From Methanoregulaceae archaeon (GTDB taxonomy: Archaea > Halobacteriota > Methanomicrobia > Methanomicrobiales > Methanospirillaceae), in contig DUGL01000093.1 of the NCBI GenBank assembly GCA_013331415.1, positions 1-9,316 of the forward strand: DNA of 9,316 nt. Direction: 5' to 3'. Shown here one piece after another: positions 6,701 to 9,316 of this stretch (within the stretch, counting starts at the first letter, position 1; each line of letters starts with the position of its first letter). The position numbers and the translations under genes are program-made. The notes beneath the pieces are model-generated. The model ran no database searches and was not told where the DNA came from. It saw only the letters and a list, made by a program, of their open reading frames with translations.

Positions 6701-7110
6701 TCGAGGTTGATTGACGGTTGCGGGATCTCGGGGAGCGTCACCTCGACGTCATCGGTGACCGGGGCAGCCGAGACGCTGACGGGGATGCCCATGCCCGGGA
6801 TGCCAATTTTTGGGAAAAGGGTCACCTTCAGCCGTATGGGCACTTTTTTCAGGATGACATTCACGTAATGGGACAGGGAGATGCCATCAAGGACTTCCAC
6901 CAGGATGTTGAGCCGGGTCCCCCCGGGGTCCATCCGGTCGGTAATCCTGACGGTCTCAGCATCCCATCCGCCGCCCGGGATCAGTTCAACGATTCCCCTC
7001 TCCAGGGGCAGGGGGGCAGAACCCCTCTCCACGGTAATCTTCGACCCGATGGTCACCGGGCCGAGCGAGGAATCGGGGTTGAGGGGGATTTCCTTGGAGA
7101 ATCGGGCCAT
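3025..7110 (-). CDS. Large multidomain polymorphic-toxin-like protein with a C-terminal edema factor/CyaA-like nucleotidyl cyclase domain
   Basis: A 1361-residue protein. Residues 1 to about 760 are beta-rich, apparently several Ig-like modules; the clearest (about 350-470) has FIDGDRVVLAARLISEDG followed by VPIDDADITFS, like invasin-type Big domains. Residues 770-1050 are helical, with W870, a hydrophobic FAGDIAFGALVMFYTAGLG stretch (882-900) continuing to V911, WLWLW near 985 and MFLLTVTLAEVI near 1018-1029. A Gly/Asp/Lys/Arg-rich linker (1052-1125) then leads to the terminal domain (1130-1361), described separately. No signal peptide is seen, so it is either delivered by an unseen apparatus or released from the cytoplasm. 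The ATG at 7110 follows the upstream membrane-protein gene by 19 bp, with GAGAGG ten bases before it, so the two are probably co-transcribed. The stop overlaps the putative immunity gene. The order structural region, helical region, disordered linker, enzymatic tip, then immunity gene is the hallmark layout of bacterial polymorphic toxins. That it is a toxin remains an inference. Confidence 0.85.
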   Translation of the reverse strand: MARFSKEIPLNPDSSLGPVTIGSKITVERGSAPLPLERGIVELIPGGGWDAETVRITDRMDPGGTRLNILVEVLDGISLSHYVNVILKKVPIRLKVTLFPKIGIPGMGIPVSVSAAPVTDDVEVTLPEIPQPSINLDAEFIGRMQDGTSRIRAMATLQLPPYINRTEKDSALQMLSLVAVDGKNARVQQGELVPVINGKSCMLDIVPTDPGKPGKVTIISDVSLSGLRIYAERVMSCEVGRTFILNIDPIMLDVTMKKAGSFTVQVLEELPDGRTELLPGASIWIKGDTDLIAVSPMDGWGRLACTVTQNKVTSIKSVDLTVTATVEQDSVFSRTVTVHPETRTTGTLEVVFNPASKTSVNPFIDGDRVVLAARLISEDGVPIDDADITFSRPKPGRWLEGPHEYAVAQDPNDPLSSPSGGSIALPLDAPEISQAVLSRNAGKTAVFIGRNPSPGVIQTPPGSEAVSVRATLQGEILDEKTIPILLLPRPSLIADRDTIPLLANARYERKGRPKAITTADVRLSVLHPGDRQWTISVESAEKKLLRVREKEVASSSRVFEFETGESVPHKPDHPGPDPWVQTVMVKTSAVLNGLFLEGPTLSFSLCFEGIYLESLVECDREGNEHEVTDRNAITYQVLDPSEERALQPINILKAALPFPSATFAVMEWNGASLVRNEHLPIEVQKDERYQVAQRSRDPDLKARHIWDFIFFTLKESAIEVKHEGDSDRNTGKYRLLILKYIPGNGERASGFIRFVVSPPDYYFFAAHDATKHWQYELPVHLVLGTPPDPLVPGKIGTGATRSMLQEGARCRKIIEQCFPEQHREELWRELEAIPCKGPDDYWCFSQEILKRAHEIWEQEQKDYLVAEERWTDLIDYAEKAEFAGDIAFGALVMFYTAGLGPFANFAVSNLVSTIQSESKAVYSYYVLQGKGRDFPTCIQDYVAENWVRFLTDLASGEIVEPYLQQHFEIQKLVKNPRKYGKILTWLWLWKFQLHIARGIGKEDGGIINSAYNATRDIGMFLLTVTLAEVIKSHGNTKLEDLYDKARKKGYFGGTGTGPVRQDDVPTRIGKDGDDGARGPKRDGPDRAHQDGDQAKHGGNRNADELATYGDGSGKPIADASFVNAGKEPDLGGISDFHRQSVEKVAAEMGVIPIMRPFGDQYGHIQRGEAYPKITMIHQKTINPIDSQYLGFGRSDADKGLAACKKMPDTIARPDGLTDAEWKKVTDRYEQRKKEYDAFADHLQDLQRQGKIEWNPDTGLITHKGKGFAGDNDPFAYLDAKTGKPLTPEQNKRFSDRLHQVGVTQHPDHISWDYSGPHEHNANTVIDDAILKGHSQGGTPLNRYDPATGKWDTVYWDGGLRK

Positions 7111-7129
7111 GAACAGCGTGCCTCTCTTC

Positions 7130-8158
7130 TCAGTCGAACTCGATCGCTGCCTCTTCCTCGAATGTCACGGTGACCTGTGCCGATACACTCCCGCCCCGGT
7201 CTGACGCGGTCACCCCCATGCGTGCGCTCGCCGCTCCGGGGGACCGGCTGAGGGAAACGACGGGGGTGAGGGAGCCCGTGCCACTCGTCGGGGCAATGGA
7301 CAGGCCCGGGACCCCAGGGGGAGCGGTGACCTGGATGGTTGCGGTCGGGACCGGCACAAGACCCCCCGCCTCGGTAACCTTCCAGACCGACGCGGTGAAC
7401 GAGTCACTCTTCTCCGGGCTGACCTTCAGAGTATCCTTCGAGAGCTGGAGGATGTACTGCTCAGGAGGCTGCTCGCCCTTCTTCTTCGGCCTGTTCTTCA
7501 GTATTCTGGCAATCACTGCTGCTGCCACGGCAACTGCAGCGAGGCCGCCAACAATGACAACCCAGGAACTGTCTTCAGGGGGAGGGGCACAGGCAGGCTG
7601 GTTCTGGACAACAGTGTTCGAGGGAGTGGCAGGGAGTGCCGGAAGCTGTGTCCGTGAATAGCAGACCCCGTTCACTGTTTTTGCGGTGACCCAGGCATCC
7701 CCGCTCTGCCTGTCGATGTTACAGATGGGGAGAACCCTTAGATCAGTCTGTCCATAATACTGGCTGAACACCACCATCGTCTGTCCATCTCCATTCACCC
7801 AGGTGGCCATATGCCCCTTCGCATCGGTCACCTCGAGGTATAACCCGCCAAAAGAAGTGAAATGCTCCTTTGGAACAGTAACAGAGTTTCCCTGTGAACA
7901 TTTGAACACATCCGCGGTCATGCGGGGGGTGGAGGTCTTTTTCCAGACGTACGTATAGGGCGGGGTCCCTCCTGACAGGGTAACCGTGAAGGTGAACGGC
8001 CCGGGACTGTTGACAAATTCTCCAATATCCGGACCATTGATACTCATCACCATGGGGAGATCCTGGCCGGAGACGATGCCGATACCCCCGAGCGTGACCA
8101 GGAAAACCAAGATCACTGTACGGAACACCGACAGGAACGGCCTGGGCCGCTTCGTCAT
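7130..8158 (-). CDS. Membrane protein with an external Ig/PKD-like domain and an internal Ig-like tail
   Basis: A 342-residue protein. A signal peptide or signal anchor lies at residues 11-30 (core VILVFLVTLGGIGIVSG), preceded by basic residues. A PKD/Ig-like domain follows (about 38-135, with SPGPFTFTVTLSGGTPPYTY), then a Cys-containing region and Pro-rich stretch (150-195). A transmembrane helix at about 198-216 is followed at once by RILKNRPKKK, a strong positive-inside signal. The remaining 120 residues form a second beta-rich Ig-like domain (SKDTLKVSPEKSDSFTASVW; VPGLSIAPTSGTG) with an acidic end, predicted to be cytoplasmic, which is unusual for such folds. The ATG is preceded by GGAGG and a four-base gap. 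The gene is first in the cassette, 19 bp ahead of the toxin-like gene. I infer an anchor or docking partner whose inner domain could contact the Ig-like N-terminal part of the large protein. No enzymatic motif is seen. Confidence 0.85.
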   Translation of the reverse strand: MTKRPRPFLSVFRTVILVFLVTLGGIGIVSGQDLPMVMSINGPDIGEFVNSPGPFTFTVTLSGGTPPYTYVWKKTSTPRMTADVFKCSQGNSVTVPKEHFTSFGGLYLEVTDAKGHMATWVNGDGQTMVVFSQYYGQTDLRVLPICNIDRQSGDAWVTAKTVNGVCYSRTQLPALPATPSNTVVQNQPACAPPPEDSSWVVIVGGLAAVAVAAAVIARILKNRPKKKGEQPPEQYILQLSKDTLKVSPEKSDSFTASVWKVTEAGGLVPVPTATIQVTAPPGVPGLSIAPTSGTGSLTPVVSLSRSPGAASARMGVTASDRGGSVSAQVTVTFEEEAAIEFD

Positions 8159-8162
8159 AGAT

Positions 8163-8167
8163 CCTCC
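8163..8167 (-). promoter_or_regulatory. Strong Shine-Dalgarno site of the Ig-like membrane protein gene
   Basis: GGAGG on the minus strand, four bases before the ATG at 8158. It supports this start and implies a leadered transcript, consistent with the TATA-like boxes being more than 200 bases upstream. Confidence 0.6.
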
Positions 8168-8389
8168 AGCGATAGTGCTCCCCGCATTGCAGAACCGTAT
8201 TCATCACCAGAAAGCAGGGCATTCACGAAAAGCGGGAACAGTCCGTCACCTGGATCCTCCCGGAAGCGTGCCCGTGGGGATGCAATGGTTCCGGAGGGCC
8301 CGGAGATGGTGACAGGAACGAGGATTGTTGTGGATAAAATTGGATCCAACCCCTGTATAGCAAGCCTTTCACCGGGAGATGATATCAAG

Positions 8390-8404
8390 TTTTATATTTT
8401 TACC
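8390..8404 (-). promoter_or_regulatory. Likely TATA box for the toxin cassette
   Basis: The minus strand reads CGGTAAAAATATAAAACTTG, the most AT-rich block of the window apart from the element at 8527. It matches an archaeal TATA box. Transcription would begin about 25 bases downstream, near 8371, leaving a leader of about 210 bases before the ATG at 8158. It would drive the Ig-like membrane protein, toxin-like protein, immunity candidate and probably the zinc-ribbon gene. Confidence 0.5.
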
Positions 8405-8479
8405 GTACCCTGACAGGAGCTGGTATTCGCACCATGAAGGGTGAAGAAGTTGACAGCTGTCCGCTGCTTCTCCCCCTGT

Positions 8480-8690
8480 TCTCAATTGTCACCAGTCCTT
8501 GCAGGTTCATCCGGTCACTTGATAGGTATATAACGGCAGAATTCGTCAGATTTTTACCTGGCCTGCAGAGTCAACATTTTCCAGGGATTGGCACAACGGC
8601 AGGATTCCTGAGATTTTCACATATCCTGCAGGACCAGCCTTTCGCCAAGCAGGTGTGCAAGGACTGGATTCCTGAAATATTCACCAGGAT
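8480..8690 (-). repeat. Degenerate direct repeat, period about 63-65 bp
   Basis: Two 36-base copies at 8533-8568 and 8596-8631 match at 29 of 36 positions by hand alignment. On the minus strand the copies contain CTGCAGGATATGTGAAAATC and CTGCAGGCCAGGTAAAAATC, continuing to CTGCCGT. A 19-base stretch at 8666-8684 matches 8602-8620 at 17 of 19 positions. A weaker copy (CTGCAAGGACTGGTGACAAT) covers roughly 8481-8506. Corresponding points are 65, 63 and 64 bases apart. The rightmost copies lie in the last codons of the zinc-ribbon/PH-like gene and the others are non-coding, so the array crosses a stop codon. The origin is unknown: decayed tandem duplication of the gene end, or a binding-site array. 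Confidence 0.45.
8527..8533 (-). promoter_or_regulatory. Possible second TATA box upstream of the toxin cassette
   Basis: TTATATA on the minus strand (context CCGTTATATACC), with a predicted start near 8503. It sits directly beside one unit of the degenerate repeat in this intergenic region. It could be an alternative cassette promoter or a promoter for an unseen small RNA. The motif is short and no other evidence supports it. Confidence 0.3.
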
Positions 8691-9210
8691 CTTCATGGTA
8701 CTCGGTCCTGAGTTTCAGTACCTCCTTTTTTGTCGTGATCTGCACCTGCCAGTACGGTTCGGTGCCGTCTTCCGTGCTGTAACTGACAAATTTCAGGACC
8801 GTGACCGTCATGAGCTCGTTGAGCGGTATCACCTGGCTCTCCGGGTTCTCTGCTATGATCTGCTCCGGCTTCATCGATTTCATGAATGAATATTCATAAT
8901 CCGGCCCTATTACCCCGATATCCTGCTTGATACGGTCAAGCCCCTTCACCGTTTTCTGCACAACGATGATCCGCTCCGGGGTCACCACGAGGTGGTGCCA
9001 GACCGGACCCTTGAAAAATAATCCGCGGACCCTCATGAGGTTCGGGATGACAGCGATCACCTTCTCTGCCCCGGCCAGCTCTCCGGGTGATAGCGGGGCG
9101 GTCGGTGGAACCCCGCCGCGTCCCGGAACCTCCAGCAGTGGCGCCCCACAATCGGTGCAGAACTTCGAACCCTCTTCGAGTTTTGCCCCGCAGTCCTGGC
9201 AGAACGGCAT
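8617..9210 (-). CDS. Zinc-ribbon protein with a probable PH-like domain
   Basis: A 197-residue protein. The N-terminal zinc ribbon uses C4, C7, C18 and C21 (MPFCQDCGAKLEEGSKFCTD, then CG). A Pro/Gly-rich linker (25-45) joins a domain at about 48-185 that alternates beta segments (KVIAVIPNLMRVRG, GPVWHHLVVTPERIIVVQKT, ELMTVTVLKFVSYS, PYWQVQITTKKEVLKLRT) and ends in a helix. This pattern fits a bacterial/archaeal PH-like fold, often found fused to zinc ribbons, but the fold is inferred from pattern only. The ATG at 9210 is chosen because it starts just before the ribbon and has GGGAG six bases upstream; an upstream in-frame start at 9279 would add 23 residues with no ribosome site I can see. 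It is cytoplasmic, with no membrane segment. It is separated from the toxin cassette by 458 bp, so a shared role is uncertain, although both flanks of the cassette carry zinc-ribbon genes. Confidence 0.82.
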   Translation of the reverse strand: MPFCQDCGAKLEEGSKFCTDCGAPLLEVPGRGGVPPTAPLSPGELAGAEKVIAVIPNLMRVRGLFFKGPVWHHLVVTPERIIVVQKTVKGLDRIKQDIGVIGPDYEYSFMKSMKPEQIIAENPESQVIPLNELMTVTVLKFVSYSTEDGTEPYWQVQITTKKEVLKLRTEYHEDPGEYFRNPVLAHLLGERLVLQDM

Positions 9211-9316
9211 GCAGTACTCCCGAACGGGGATATCCACCAGCATGACGATAACCCTGCCGTTCCGGCTCCCTGTCATCACCCAGAAGCAGGTTTGATTATG
9301 GCAGGAAAAATGAGGG

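Larger units (their letters stand above)
8159..8616. other. Intergenic region of about 460 bp between the zinc-ribbon/PH-like gene and the toxin cassette
   Basis: It holds the two TATA-like elements, the Shine-Dalgarno site of the next gene and most of the degenerate repeat described separately. An open frame on the minus strand from a TTG at 8388 to a TGA at 8155 (77 codons) ends with an ATGA overlap with the membrane-protein start. It begins only a few bases after the better TATA box, ahead of the predicted transcript start, so I do not annotate it as a gene. I see no tRNA, no clear terminator hairpin with a T-run, and no insertion sequence. Confidence 0.6.

Noticed and set aside
8480..8690. 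CRISPR array
   Set aside because: The spacing is suggestive (about 64 bases), but the copies differ at 20% or more of positions, only three or four exist, and the outermost copies lie within a coding sequence. A true array has near-identical repeats.
8434..8889. Plus-strand open frame of 151 codons overlapping the zinc-ribbon/PH-like gene
   Set aside because: It is antisense to a gene with a clear zinc ribbon and ribosome site. The composition looks like a reverse-strand shadow and the start falls in the repeat-containing intergenic region.
9211..9279. Upstream start (9279) for the zinc-ribbon/PH-like gene
   Set aside because: The extra 23 residues precede the ribbon without a domain role, while the ATG at 9210 has a GGGAG motif six bases upstream and gives the usual ribbon-first N-terminus.
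9298..9316. Beginning of a divergent plus-strand gene (ATGGCAGGAAAAATGAGGG)
   Set aside because: Only six codons are visible before the window ends, with no convincing ribosome site or TATA element upstream.

Overview
The window looks like a chromosomal stretch from a methanogenic archaeon, most likely of the order Methanomicrobiales. The basis is indirect: it is GC-rich, has archaeal TATA-like boxes, several small zinc-ribbon proteins with CxxC...CxxC knuckles, and a secreted TPR protein ending in a Thr/Pro-rich spacer plus a C-terminal hydrophobic anchor, a style common in that group. There is no rRNA, tRNA or housekeeping marker, so the assignment is an inference. All eight supported genes lie on the minus strand and read from right to left.

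In transcription order: (1) 9210-8617, a zinc-ribbon protein with a probable PH-like domain. (2) An intergenic stretch, 8616-8159, with two TATA-like boxes and a degenerate repeat of about 64 bp period. (3) 8158-7130, a membrane protein with one Ig/PKD-like domain outside and a second beta domain predicted inside. (4) 7110-3025, a 1361-residue multidomain protein. (5) 3028-2243, a 261-residue protein whose ATG overlaps the stop of the large gene (ATGA). (6) 2215-1478, a protein with four zinc ribbons. (7) 1418-849, an exported and anchored TPR protein. (8) 817-101, a four-helix membrane protein. (9) 104-1, the beginning of a further gene that runs off the window, with its GTG overlapping the previous stop (GTGA).

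The centrepiece is the 1361-residue protein. It has a beta-rich Ig-like N-terminal two-thirds, a helical section with hydrophobic stretches, a Gly/Asp/Lys-rich linker and a C-terminal domain of about 230 residues. That last domain carries R1155, K1172, H1177 and K1179 with the same spacing (17, 5, 2) as R41/K58/H63/K65 of Bordetella CyaA and R329/K346/H351/K353 of anthrax edema factor. Further on it has a D1270-N-D1272 pair in a GDNDPFAYLD context (compare ADIDMFAIM in CyaA) and a Q-H1305 resembling the QH of the third metal/nucleotide motif. I read this as a compact relative of the edema factor/CyaA/ExoY nucleotidyl cyclase fold at the tip of a polymorphic-toxin-like protein. The immediately overlapping 261-residue gene is the natural candidate immunity protein. 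The membrane Ig-like protein upstream and the zinc-ribbon gene downstream would be accessory or anchoring partners. Together these genes form a candidate archaeal toxin-immunity cassette. The delivery route is not visible: the large protein has no signal peptide.

The left third (TPR protein, four-helix membrane protein, partial gene) is closely packed and co-directional, but nothing ties it functionally to the toxin cassette.
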